A stretch of 39,532 nt of DNA from a bacterium (GTDB lineage: Bacteria; Planctomycetota; UBA1135; GCA-002686595), in NCBI GenBank assembly GCA_030426785.1, contig JAUHXY010000004.1:1-39532 (forward strand), written 5' to 3'. Position 1 is the stretch's first letter; each line of letters opens with the position of its first letter. The notes under the pieces are model-generated. The model was not told the DNA's origin and made no database searches. It worked only from the letters and a program-made list of their open reading frames with translations. Below, in pieces: positions 7,979 to 16,359 of this stretch. The position numbers and the translations under genes were made by a program.

Positions 7979-9499
7979 CTAGTTACTGGGAAGCAGACCG
8001 GAGAGGGCGGATTGCAAGGCGGCGCCTTGTGCGTTCAATCCCCCCATCAATTCCTCGAGGCGCGCGTAGCGCAGAATCAGGTTTTCACGGAACGACTCCA
8101 AAGCGCGTTCTTTGGCCTCGATCCGGTCCGTCATGCGGTCCGCCGTCGCTTCGAGGGTTTGTTTGCGCAGATCGAAGATGCCCGCGAGCTGCACGTCGGA
8201 ATCCCCGTTCGGCAGGTTGCCAAACAAGCGGTCCAAGTCGCGCACAAGGTTGTTGAACAGACCGCTGTCCGCGGTTGCATCTTGGTAGTACTCGGGGGTG
8301 TTTTCCGCCGCACCCGGGTCCCGTTCGAAGCCATCACGGTCTACGAACAGGTCGGCCAACAGGTTGATGTTGTCGTTGATCTTGGACTCGAACTTGGTGG
8401 CATCCAGGGACATGCGGCCGTCGTTATCGGTCGTGATGCCCACCAGCGAAAGGGTCGAGAAACCCTCCGTATCGTTGATGACGGTGTCGCTCGAAACGTT
8501 GAACAAGGCGTTTTGGATCGCACGTCGCACCGCGCTCAGAGCCGTATCCCCGAACAGGGTCCCGGAGGTACCCACGCCGTCTTCGTCTGCAGCGGGCGTG
8601 AACGTGTTCTCTTCGTTGATGAAGTCGATCACGTCGTTGTAGGCCTCGATGAACTCTTCCATCTGGGACTTCATCGTGGCCCGGTCGGGCTCCACGCCGA
8701 AGGTCGTCGTGCCCAAGCCAACCAACTCCAGGCTGATCCCCGGGAAGATGTCGCTGAAGTCGTTCGAGCTGCGCTCGACCCGCAAGCCGTCCACCAGCGC
8801 GATGGCGTTGTTGCCCACGGTGATGTTGTTCGCACTGGTGCTTTCGCCCTGCGCGTCCGGGGGCGAGTTGTCGATGCTGAGATCGAAGAGCGTCGTATCG
8901 ATGTCCGTGATGCGGCCGTCTTCACCGCTTTCCTTGCTGGCCAAAACCAGTTGGTAGGCCGGATTGGACGCCGTTCCGGAGTTGATCACGCTGGCTTGAA
9001 CGTGATCACCGGCCACCTCGTTGATGCGTGCCGCGACGCTGTTGAGCGAGGAATCGGGCGCATCCACCTGGATGTCGTAGGAGGTGTTGCCCACCGTGAA
9101 GCTCACCCCTTGGAAGGGGAAGATCCCTAATGTCCGATCCGGATCGTCGACGGGGTCGAAAGCCCAGCGGTCGACGCTGGCCAGGCGCTGCACTTCAACG
9201 GTGTGGGAGCCTTGCGCGGCTTCCGCGCCGGCGGTCACCCGCGCGATGTTTTCGTCCGCACCGCTCACCGATAAGGACAGGAAACTGTTCAGCGTCGAAA
9301 AACTCTCCGCCTTGTCCTGCAGGGCTTTGACGAGGGTTTGGAACTGCCCGAGGCGGTCGATCTTGTCGCGCACTTCTTGGCGATCCGACTCGATTTGGCG
9401 GATGGGCAAACGCTCCAGCGCAACGAGCTGATCGATGATGGCACCGGTGTCCAAGCCGCTGCCCAGACCACCGAAGGAGATTCCGCTTGTATTGACCAT
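7979..9499 (-). CDS. fliD: FliD, filament cap protein
   Basis: 506 aa from the ATG at 9499. The frame is open to 9538, but that ATG overlaps the -10 element of the sigma-28-type promoter, so it cannot be in the transcript. The N-terminal FliD domain is canonical (SGISFGGLGSGLDTGAIIDQ, LVALERLPIRQIE, then coiled coil), and the C-terminal coiled coil is ADRMTDRIEAKERALESFR. The central part (about 60-380) is the exposed, divergent D2-D3 region. FliD forms the pentameric or hexameric cap at the filament tip, which folds flagellin subunits. No Shine-Dalgarno is seen before the ATG. Confidence 0.95.
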   Translation of the reverse strand: MVNTSGISFGGLGSGLDTGAIIDQLVALERLPIRQIESDRQEVRDKIDRLGQFQTLVKALQDKAESFSTLNSFLSLSVSGADENIARVTAGAEAAQGSHTVEVQRLASVDRWAFDPVDDPDRTLGIFPFQGVSFTVGNTSYDIQVDAPDSSLNSVAARINEVAGDHVQASVINSGTASNPAYQLVLASKESGEDGRITDIDTTLFDLSIDNSPPDAQGESTSANNITVGNNAIALVDGLRVERSSNDFSDIFPGISLELVGLGTTTFGVEPDRATMKSQMEEFIEAYNDVIDFINEENTFTPAADEDGVGTSGTLFGDTALSAVRRAIQNALFNVSSDTVINDTEGFSTLSLVGITTDNDGRMSLDATKFESKINDNINLLADLFVDRDGFERDPGAAENTPEYYQDATADSGLFNNLVRDLDRLFGNLPNGDSDVQLAGIFDLRKQTLEATADRMTDRIEAKERALESFRENLILRYARLEELMGGLNAQGAALQSALSGLLPSN

Positions 9500-9528
9500 G
9501 AGATGGATGGGAAGGAGTTCCGCCTTGG

Positions 9529-9555
9529 TTATCGGCATTTGGCGCGAGCGCTTGA
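9529..9555 (-). promoter_or_regulatory. Sigma-28 (FliA) type promoter of fliD
   Basis: Minus strand: TCAA (9555-9552), 15 bp, then GCCGATAA (9536-9529). The -10 is an exact match to the flagellar sigma-28 consensus, the spacing is the standard one, and the -35 core differs from TAAA at one base. The predicted start is about 9521, giving a leader of about 22 nt before the fliD ATG at 9499. This fits FliD as a late gene. Confidence 0.85.
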
Positions 9556-9601
9556 TCTACCGTTACGCAATCTCTGCGCTTGGGAACGGGCGGCGGGAAA
9601 G

Positions 9602-9618
9602 CCGGAAAGTTTTTCCGG
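9602..9618. repeat. Perfect 7-3-7 palindrome upstream of the fliD promoter
   Basis: CCGGAAA, then GTT, then TTTCCGG. It lies about 50 bp upstream of the fliD -35 and about 45 bp from the flagellin hairpin at 9663-9682. It could be an operator or a second hairpin trailing the upstream flagellin transcript; the sequence alone does not decide. Confidence 0.4.
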
Positions 9619-9662
9619 TGTACGCAGATCGCGAGGGCCCAACCAACCCCCCAACAGCAGAA

Positions 9663-9682
9663 GGCCCTGCCGAAGCAGGGCC
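9663..9682 (-). terminator. Terminator hairpin after the distal flagellin gene
   Basis: GGCCCTGC and GCAGGGCC pair perfectly over 8 bp with a 4-nt loop (TTCG on the minus strand, an extra-stable tetraloop). It starts about 36 nt past the flagellin stop at 9718-9720. Only a short T-rich stretch follows, so it may act as a terminator or as a 3' stabiliser. Confidence 0.75.
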
Positions 9683-9717
9683 CTCGCCGTCATTGTCCGG
9701 AAGGATCCGGAGATCGT

Positions 9718-10548
9718 TTAGCCGAGCAGGCTGAGCGCCAGTTGCGGCTGGGCGTTCGCCTGAGCGAGCACCGAGGTGGCGGCTTGCTGCAGGATCGAGT
9801 TGCGGGTCAGGTCGGCGGTTTCGAAGGCCACGTCGACGTCGCGGATGCGGCTTTCGGCGGCGGAGAGGTTCTCGGTGACCGACTGGATGGAGCGGATCGA
9901 GGACTGCAGGCGGTTTTGGGCCGCACCTTGCTCACCGCGAACGCCACTCACCAGGGTGATGGCGGCGTCGATCGTAGCGATACCAGCGGCAGCAGCTGCC
10001 TCCGAGGAGACGTCCAGAGTATCGACAGACAAGTCACTGGCCGCCAACGCGTTGGAGAAGTCAAGCGTGATGGAGTCCCCAGAGTCAATGCCTACCTGAA
10101 TACTCACAGAACCAGCAGAACCACCCGTGCCATCAAGCAGCGAGACTCCGTTGAATTCGGTTTCAGAGGAAATCCGAGTGATCTCGTCGCTCAAAGCCGT
10201 GAGCTCAGAGCCGATGGTAAGGCGGTCATCCGCGGACAAGGTACCGTTCGAGGCCTGAACAGACAGTTCACGCATGCGGCTCAGAATGTTCCCGACCTCG
10301 CCCAAAGCGCCTTCGGCGGTTTGGCTCATGGACAGACCGTCCATCGCGTTGCGGCCGGCGACCTGGTAAGAGCGGATTTGCGAACGCATCTTTTCGGAGA
10401 TGCCGAGACCGGCAGCATCGTCAGCTGCGGTCGAGATGCGCATGCCCGACGACAAGCGCGCGTAGTTCCCCTGCAAGCGGTTCGTAACGTTGAACAAGTT
10501 ACGCTGAGCGCCGATCGAGGCTACGTTGGTGTTGACACGAAGTCCCAT
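9718..10548 (-). CDS. Flagellin (copy 1)
   Basis: 276 aa from the ATG at 10548. The AAGGAA Shine-Dalgarno lies just upstream, and MGLRVNTN is the standard flagellin start. The conserved D0/D1 N-terminal region runs to about residue 150 (RLSSGMRISTAADDAAGLGISEKMRSQ). The C-terminal D1/D0 ends in SAAESRIRDVDVAFETADLTRNSILQQAATSVLAQANAQ-type sequence followed by PQLALSLLG. The variable central domain is very short, so this is a minimal filament subunit. It lacks the D2-D3 decoration of enteric flagellin. No clear sigma-28 or sigma-54 promoter was found in the 300 bp upstream. It is the paralogue of the gene at 10849-11685. Confidence 0.97.
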   Translation of the reverse strand: MGLRVNTNVASIGAQRNLFNVTNRLQGNYARLSSGMRISTAADDAAGLGISEKMRSQIRSYQVAGRNAMDGLSMSQTAEGALGEVGNILSRMRELSVQASNGTLSADDRLTIGSELTALSDEITRISSETEFNGVSLLDGTGGSAGSVSIQVGIDSGDSITLDFSNALAASDLSVDTLDVSSEAAAAAGIATIDAAITLVSGVRGEQGAAQNRLQSSIRSIQSVTENLSAAESRIRDVDVAFETADLTRNSILQQAATSVLAQANAQPQLALSLLG

Positions 10549-10663
10549 AGAGTCTTTTCCTTGGATGGAGTAGATTTGGATACGGACGGCGATTCCCCGA
10601 TGGCTCTTGTTCCTCCACGGTTTCCTGGGCACAGCGCTGAGTCCGCGTCAGCGTGCGGGTCCA

Positions 10664-10679
10664 GAAAGCAGGAGCTTTC
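10664..10679. repeat. Short hairpin upstream of flagellin copy 1
   Basis: GAAAGC and GCTTTC form a perfect 6-bp inverted repeat around a 4-nt loop, 116 bp upstream of the flagellin ATG. The leader of the other flagellin has a comparable hairpin (11762-11775) that also contains AAAGC/GCTTT. It could be an mRNA leader structure or an operator; no function is shown. Confidence 0.3.
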
Positions 10680-10785
10680 GGGTGTTTTCCGGGCAGCTCG
10701 TGCGGCCGAAGAAGGCGCGCGGGGCTGCGGAGATTGGCTTGGAAAGAGCGGGCCAGGTCGATCGCTAGCTGAGAGCGGGGAGATA

Positions 10786-10814
10786 GGGGGACTGCCGGCG
10801 AGCGACAGCCCCCC
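10786..10814 (-). terminator. Terminator hairpin after flagellin copy 2
   Basis: On the minus strand a 12-bp stem forms (5' arm GGGGGGCTGTCG) with a 5-nt loop. Two of the pairs are G-U wobbles, and both become A-C mismatches on the plus strand. The structure is therefore complete only in RNA transcribed from the minus strand, matching the flagellin whose stop codon lies about 35 nt upstream. No long U-tract follows. Confidence 0.65.
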
Positions 10815-10848
10815 CCTCAGCGATCGGCACTAGAGGCCGTTTTCTTGG

Positions 10849-11685
10849 TTATCCCTGGAGCAGGGACAGAGCGATCTGCGGCTGGGTGTTGGCCTGTTGA
10901 AGGATCGACGTGGCCGCCTGCTGCATGATCGAGTTGCGGGTAAGGTCCGCCGATTCGGCCGCCACATCGACGTCGCGGATCCGGCTTTCAGCGGAGGACA
11001 GGTTTTCCCGAGCGTTCAAGATGCTGCGCAGCGCACTTTCCATGCGGTTCTGCTGGGCACCAAGGTCGCCACGGGTCGTGTTGGTGAACGTCAACGCGTT
11101 GTCGAGGTCCGCGAGCAAGGCTTGCGCGTTCGCGGCCGACGTGATGTCGGTAGCGGCGAGGTTGAGGCCCGTCGCGTTCGCAACCTGCATGTCGTCGAGG
11201 GTCACATCGATGACCTCGTTCAGGTTGATGCCGACTTGGATTTCGACCGAACCACCAGGCACCGAACCGTCCAACAAGTTGATGTCGTTGAAGGTGGTTT
11301 GGGTTGCGATGCGGTCGATCTCTTGGATCATCGCTTGGTACTCGGCATCCAGGGTCAGACGGTCCTGGGCCGACAGGGTGCCGTTCGACGATTGCATGGC
11401 CAGTTCCCGCATGCGGCTGAGCACGTTGCTCACTTCCGAGAGGGCGCCTTCGGCCGTTTGGGCCAAAGAAATGCCGTCTTGGGCGTTGCGGGATGCCACC
11501 GTGAACGAACGGATCTGCGAGCGCATCTTTTCGGAGATGGCCAGACCCGCCGCGTCGTCGGCAGCGGTGGAAATGCGCAGGCCGGAGGCGAGGCGCGAGT
11601 AGTTCCCTTGCAGGCGGTTCGTGACCACGCTCATGTGGCGCTGTGCCGTCAGGGAGGCGATGTTGGTGTTGACTCGAAGGCCCAT
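10849..11685 (-). CDS. Flagellin (copy 2)
   Basis: 278 aa from the ATG at 11685, preceded by a strong AAGGAG at 8 nt spacing; the frame is open further upstream but without a comparable start. Termini are canonical: MGLRVNTNIASLTAQRHMSV, LASGLRISTAADDAAGLAIS, and at the end RIRDVDVAAESADLTRNSIM then QPQIALSLLQG. The central part is short. It resembles the 9718 flagellin closely at both ends and differs in the middle (about 150-210), so the two are paralogues that may occupy different zones of the filament. The excellent Shine-Dalgarno, unusual in this window, suggests that this is the major flagellin. Confidence 0.97.
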   Translation of the reverse strand: MGLRVNTNIASLTAQRHMSVVTNRLQGNYSRLASGLRISTAADDAAGLAISEKMRSQIRSFTVASRNAQDGISLAQTAEGALSEVSNVLSRMRELAMQSSNGTLSAQDRLTLDAEYQAMIQEIDRIATQTTFNDINLLDGSVPGGSVEIQVGINLNEVIDVTLDDMQVANATGLNLAATDITSAANAQALLADLDNALTFTNTTRGDLGAQQNRMESALRSILNARENLSSAESRIRDVDVAAESADLTRNSIMQQAATSILQQANTQPQIALSLLQG

Positions 11686-12032
11686 GATGAGGCTCCTTTG
11701 GTAACGGTCTCTAGGTTTGGTTGCTGAGTTGGAAGTCGATCGCTCGGCTTCCGGTGAGGAGGAGCTCGAAAGCTCGTTCTCCTGCCTCGCAGGGGTTCTC
11801 GGAGGAGGCCCTGATCGGTTGAGCCTGCAGTGGCGCTTTTCGCTGCTCCGCCGGACGCCTTGCACCAGGTCGGGACGCTCGCGCATCAAGGCGGTGCAAT
11901 CGGGCTGGGAAGCGGGAAACCCTTTCCGGATCTCGATCGCAGCGAGCGCGAGAGCTTTGGCTTTGGGACTGGAAGCCGGTGGAGCCCGAATCCCCTGGTG
12001 AAGCCCGCCGCGAGCCGCCTACACTCCTCCCC
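11686..12032. other. Divergent intergenic region, flagellin 2 / NtrC-type activator
   Basis: 347 bp without a supportable gene. The flagellin side holds the AAGGAG site and, at 11762-11775, a hairpin (GAGCT-CGAA-AGCTC) flanked by AGGAG and CTCCT that can extend the stem. I looked for TGGCAC-N5-TTGC, for GCCGATAA, and for the palindrome found upstream of fliO, and found none on either strand. The promoters of both divergent genes are therefore unassigned. Confidence 0.5.
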
Positions 12033-13388
<1,356 letters not shown>

Positions 13389-13452
13389 CTGTGGGTGGAG
13401 TGCCGGCCCCCGAGCCCAGCCCCAGAAGTTCGTCCCGACCCCGCGACCAGAA

Positions 13453-13472
13453 GCGCTCCTGCCGTTGAGCGC
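13453..13472 (+). terminator. Possible hairpin after the orphan activator gene
   Basis: GCGCTC and GAGCGC form a 6-bp stem with an 8-nt loop, about 65 nt past the stop of the 12033 gene. No T-tract follows. It is a weak candidate, the only inverted repeat I noticed in the 207-bp gap before the permease. Confidence 0.3.
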
Positions 13473-13595
13473 ACGCGATCGCAACATACCAAGGCCGCGC
13501 CCGACCCCGATTCCGTCGCGGATAGATGCCGGGAGGAGTGATTTGGGATACCGTCTAGGGTGAGTCGGGCGCGTGAGCGTCCGCTCCCCGCCAAG

Positions 13596-15452
13596 ATGCC
13601 TTTCGAACCGACCTTCCTCCTGCTGCTGCTCGGTATCGCGGTCGTCCTGTTCGTCACGGGTTGGCTGAGCATGGAGGTGACCTCCATCGGCATCATCGTC
13701 GCCTTGGCGGTCAGCGGCATCCTCGAGCCCAACGAAGCGTTGTCGGGATTCTCGAGCCCGGCGACCATCACGGTGGTCGGCATGCTCGTCTTGAGCGCCG
13801 GGCTCGACCGCGCAGGCATCGTGGACTACGCCGCCCGGGTGTTATCGATGGGCACCCGCGCCGGGCTGCGCGGTTTGCTGGTGGTGTTGGCCATCCCAGC
13901 CATCGGGTTCAGCGCGTTCATGAACAACACGCCCGTCGTGGCGTTGATGATCCCGATCGCGCTGACCTTGGCGCGCAAAGCCAGGGTCGCCCCCTCGCGC
14001 ATCCTGTTGCCGCTCAGCTACTTTTCGATCTTGGGCGGCACGTGCACCCTGTTCGGCACTTCGACCAACATCTTGGTGGATGCCCTCTACAAAGAGGGCG
14101 GAGGGCCTGGGTTTGCCGTCTTCGAGTTTGCACCCCTGGGCATGATCTTCGTCGCGGTGGGCATGGGGTACGTCTTGCTGCTGGCCCCGCGCACCCTTCC
14201 GGACCGCACGGCCATGGCGGATTTGCTCGCCGTGCAGGCCCCGGGGCGCTTCGTAACCGAAATCGTGCTGCGCGAAGGGAGCCGTTACTTGGGCAAACGC
14301 CTGTCCGAGGCTTTCCCCGAGGATCAAGACGTGAACACGTTGCAGCTCGTGCGAGGCGAAGAAGCCCTGCTGCAGCCCCATCCCGAACTCCAACTGCAAG
14401 CGGGCGACGTGCTGTTCGTCGAATCGACGGCCCGCAACCTGAACCACCTGTTCTCCGACCCCGAGTGGGAGCCGGGCACCGCCGTCGCCGACGCCGAGCG
14501 GGTGGAAGTGCACACCATGCTGTCGGGCGAAATCCCGGCCGCCCAAGATGCGTTGTCGACCGCAGACCCCAAAGAGACCGAACGCATCCACGCGGTGGAC
14601 CTGCGCATGGCGGAAGCCGTGTTGACGCCCACGTCGCGCTTCTTGGACCGGCGCGTGCGGGACTTGGGCCTCAACCGCAAGCACAACATCCAGGTGTTGG
14701 CTTTGCGCCGGCGCGGTCGGCAGCACCAGTACCAACTGCGTGAATTGCGACTTTCCGCGGGGGACGTGCTGCTCGTGCAAGGAGAGCCCGACGCCCTGCG
14801 CCAGATCAACGACGATGGGGACTTCCTGTTGATCGAGGGGGTCGAGAGCACGCTCACCTTCCCCCACAAAGCTCCCATCGCCGCCGCGATCCTGGTCGGG
14901 GTGGTCATGGCCGCCACCTTGGGTTTGGCCCCCATCGTCTTCCTGGCCTTGGCGGGCATCGGCCTCATGCTGGCCACCAAGTGCCTCGACGTGCGCGCCG
15001 CTGTGCGGGCGATCGAACCGCGCATTCTCTTGCTCTTGGCCAGCACGATCCCGTTGGGCTACGCCATCAGCAAGGTCGGCTTGGCGGAGAAGGCGGCCAC
15101 CGAATTGGTCCGCTGGGTGGGTACCGAAAATCCTTGGTTGTTGATCGGAACCCTCTACCTGCTGACCAACTTCATGACGGAACTTTTGTCCAACAACGCG
15201 ACCGCGGTGTTGTTGGCACCGATCGCGTTGAGCCTCTCCGCGCAGCTTGGAGTGGACGCGAAACCCCTCTTGATCGCGATCGCGTTCGGCGCGAGCGCAA
15301 GTTTTTCGACCCCCATCGGGTACCAAACGAACACGTTGGTGATGGGGCCGGGTGGATACCGCGTGACCGATTACATCCGCTTCGGACTGCCGTTGAACAT
15401 CATCATGGCGATAGCGGCCACGTTTTTGATCCCCGTGCTCTGGCCCCTTTAA
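13596..15452 (+). CDS. SLC13/DASS-type permease with two RCK_C (TrkA-C) domains
   Basis: 618 aa from the ATG at 13596; an in-frame GTG at 13560 would add 12 charged residues ahead of the first membrane helix. Two membrane blocks flank a cytosolic insert. The first (about 1-205) has the family loop GGTCTLFGTSTNILVD, and the second (about 430-618) has the matching loop TELLSNNATAVLLAPIALSL. The insert holds two TrkA-C-like modules (about 225-300 and 355-420), each ending in AGDVL(F/L)V. Members carry dicarboxylates, sulfate or other anions with sodium; the substrate cannot be read from sequence. It is co-directional with the flagellar operon but separated from it by a sigma-54 promoter, so probably an independent gene. 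Confidence 0.88.
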   Translation: MPFEPTFLLLLLGIAVVLFVTGWLSMEVTSIGIIVALAVSGILEPNEALSGFSSPATITVVGMLVLSAGLDRAGIVDYAARVLSMGTRAGLRGLLVVLAIPAIGFSAFMNNTPVVALMIPIALTLARKARVAPSRILLPLSYFSILGGTCTLFGTSTNILVDALYKEGGGPGFAVFEFAPLGMIFVAVGMGYVLLLAPRTLPDRTAMADLLAVQAPGRFVTEIVLREGSRYLGKRLSEAFPEDQDVNTLQLVRGEEALLQPHPELQLQAGDVLFVESTARNLNHLFSDPEWEPGTAVADAERVEVHTMLSGEIPAAQDALSTADPKETERIHAVDLRMAEAVLTPTSRFLDRRVRDLGLNRKHNIQVLALRRRGRQHQYQLRELRLSAGDVLLVQGEPDALRQINDDGDFLLIEGVESTLTFPHKAPIAAAILVGVVMAATLGLAPIVFLALAGIGLMLATKCLDVRAAVRAIEPRILLLLASTIPLGYAISKVGLAEKAATELVRWVGTENPWLLIGTLYLLTNFMTELLSNNATAVLLAPIALSLSAQLGVDAKPLLIAIAFGASASFSTPIGYQTNTLVMGPGGYRVTDYIRFGLPLNIIMAIAATFLIPVLWPL

Positions 15453-15457
15453 AGGGG
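15444..15457. repeat. 14-bp perfect palindrome over the permease stop codon
   Basis: CCCCTTTAAAGGGG contains the TAA stop (15450-15452) of the permease. With no loop bases it would have to open at the centre to form a hairpin, so it is a doubtful terminator; a protein-binding site is an alternative. Confidence 0.35.
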
Positions 15458-15508
15458 AGAGCCAACACGCGCGGCCCAGAACGGGCGCTTTCTTCCGCCT
15501 CTTGAGGG

Positions 15509-15533
15509 CACCTGTCGGAATCTTCCACAGGTG
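15509..15533. promoter_or_regulatory. Upstream activator palindrome, basal-body operon copy 1
   Basis: CACCTGTCG, 7 bp, CCACAGGTG: the arms pair at 8 of 9 positions, and the left arm is identical to those at 7098 and 7136. The centre is about 163 bp upstream of the predicted sigma-54 start at 15684. A terminator role for the permease is an alternative, but no U-tract follows and the same motif recurs at the fliO promoter. Confidence 0.7.
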
Positions 15534-15549
15534 TTGAAAAATCCGACCC
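15531..15549. promoter_or_regulatory. Degenerate activator half-site, basal-body operon copy 2
   Basis: GTGTTG, 7 bp, CGACCC abuts copy 1 at an exact 19-bp step and keeps the CGAC part of the right arm. Tandem strong and weak sites are common for NtrC-type activators. The centre is about 144 bp upstream of +1. The match is partial. Confidence 0.4.
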
Positions 15550-15657
15550 CGAAAGGATTCCCCCCCGTGAACCCGCTTCCAGGGTCACTAGGAACATCTT
15601 TCCGGATTCTGGCTCAATTCCATCAAGCATTTTTCACGGGACGTCGAAATTCCCGCT

Positions 15658-15673
15658 TGGCACCGGTCTTGCG
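15658..15673 (+). promoter_or_regulatory. Sigma-54 (RpoN) promoter of the basal-body operon
   Basis: TGGCAC-CGGTC-TTGC followed by G: a full match to TGGCAC-N5-TTGC with GG and GC 10 bp apart. The predicted +1 is about 15684, only about 13 nt before the ATG at 15697. The genes downstream run in one direction with short gaps or overlaps to 30160, so this promoter may serve all of them. Confidence 0.9.
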
Positions 15674-15696
15674 ATAGGTGCCCACGAGTTTCGACC

Positions 15697-16359
15697 ATGA
15701 ATCCCACCTACTGCCCGAAAACCGCCGAGCTGCAACAAGTCCTGCGGGAGGCCCACGGGCCTTTGCAGCACCTGCGGGCGTTCCTGAACGGCTTGCCTTC
15801 CGCTTCTCAGGGCGGAAGTCGCGCCGCAGCGTCCGAACAGGCTTACGAATTCGCATGTCGTGCCCTCGCACGCGCTGAGGCGGAGCGAGCGATCTGCTTG
15901 CAGGCACTGGCCGAGATCCAAACCCAACCCGAAGTTTGCGACCTCGCCGAACTCGTGCGCGGTGCGGCCTCGATTCTGCCCGCCCAACAGCAACCGCGCT
16001 TGTTGCTGGATCTGCCCGCGCCCTCCCAAACCCTGTGGTTGCCCCGCGAACGGGTCCAAAAGAGCCTCGCGGTCTTGCTGCAGCAGGCCTTGGAGGCCCA
16101 AAACGGCCCCGTGCACGTGTTCGCCCCCAGCGCGGGCGAAGGCATGCACATCACGCTGACCTGGTCCCTCGACGAAGGGGTCGATCAAGGCTGGTCGGCC
16201 GATTCGGTGACCGCGTTGGCTTTGCTGGACTTAGCCCGCCTGGAGATCGAGTGGAGCGCGCCTCAACTGCCCGCTCCGCAAACCGGCTTGGTGCTGCGAT
16301 TGGAAGGCACCCTGCACCCCCACGCTCTGACCACGGGAGGCCGTTTTGCAGCTGCGTAA
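15697..16359 (+). CDS. Histidine-kinase-like protein with degenerate H-box (unknown function)
   Basis: 220 aa, no signal peptide or membrane segment. Residues 12-33 (LQQVLREAHGPLQHLRAFLN) align by eye with the H-box helix of the kinase at 20708 (HEIRNPMNAVRGFAGLL): E, P, R and F are kept, but the phosphoacceptor His falls on Arg17. His20 or His25 could be an alternative acceptor. Residues about 125-145 (PRERVQKSLAVLLQQALEAQ) resemble the N-box helix without its Asn, and no DxGxG or GxGxG motif is present. The fold may thus be DHp plus a non-ATP-binding catalytic-like domain, as in ChpT-type phosphotransferases or pseudokinases. First gene after the sigma-54 promoter; no Shine-Dalgarno. The stop overlaps the next gene by 14 nt. 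Confidence 0.6.
   Translation: MNPTYCPKTAELQQVLREAHGPLQHLRAFLNGLPSASQGGSRAAASEQAYEFACRALARAEAERAICLQALAEIQTQPEVCDLAELVRGAASILPAQQQPRLLLDLPAPSQTLWLPRERVQKSLAVLLQQALEAQNGPVHVFAPSAGEGMHITLTWSLDEGVDQGWSADSVTALALLDLARLEIEWSAPQLPAPQTGLVLRLEGTLHPHALTTGGRFAAA
16335..16348 (+). promoter_or_regulatory. Shine-Dalgarno deciding a TTG start
   Basis: GGGAGG (16335-16340) lies 5 nt before the TTG at 16346. It is one of the few strong ribosome sites in the operon. It supports TTG as the start of the pseudo-receiver/kinase gene even though this overlaps the previous gene. Confidence 0.6.

Noticed and set aside
10549-10632. Extended N-terminus of flagellin copy 1
   Set aside because: Flagellins start MGLRVNTN; an AAGGAA site precedes the ATG at 10548.
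10755-11746. Shared 10-mer GTCGATCGCT upstream of both flagellins as a common operator
   Set aside because: It lies about 50 bp from one ATG and about 210 bp from the other, and GATCG-type words are common in this composition. Probably chance.
11842-11860. Possible sigma-54 site TGGCGC..GCTGC in front of the orphan activator
   Set aside because: GG and GC are 11 bp apart, not 10, and the -12 element is poor.
13842-15326. Long minus-strand frame opposite the permease
   Set aside because: Low-complexity His/Gln/Asp-rich shadow translation; the plus-strand permease has clear family motifs.
15509-15533. Reading the inverted repeat as a rho-independent terminator of the permease
   Set aside because: No U-tract follows, and the same palindrome appears upstream of fliO where it cannot terminate a gene in the same way. 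A dual role is not excluded.
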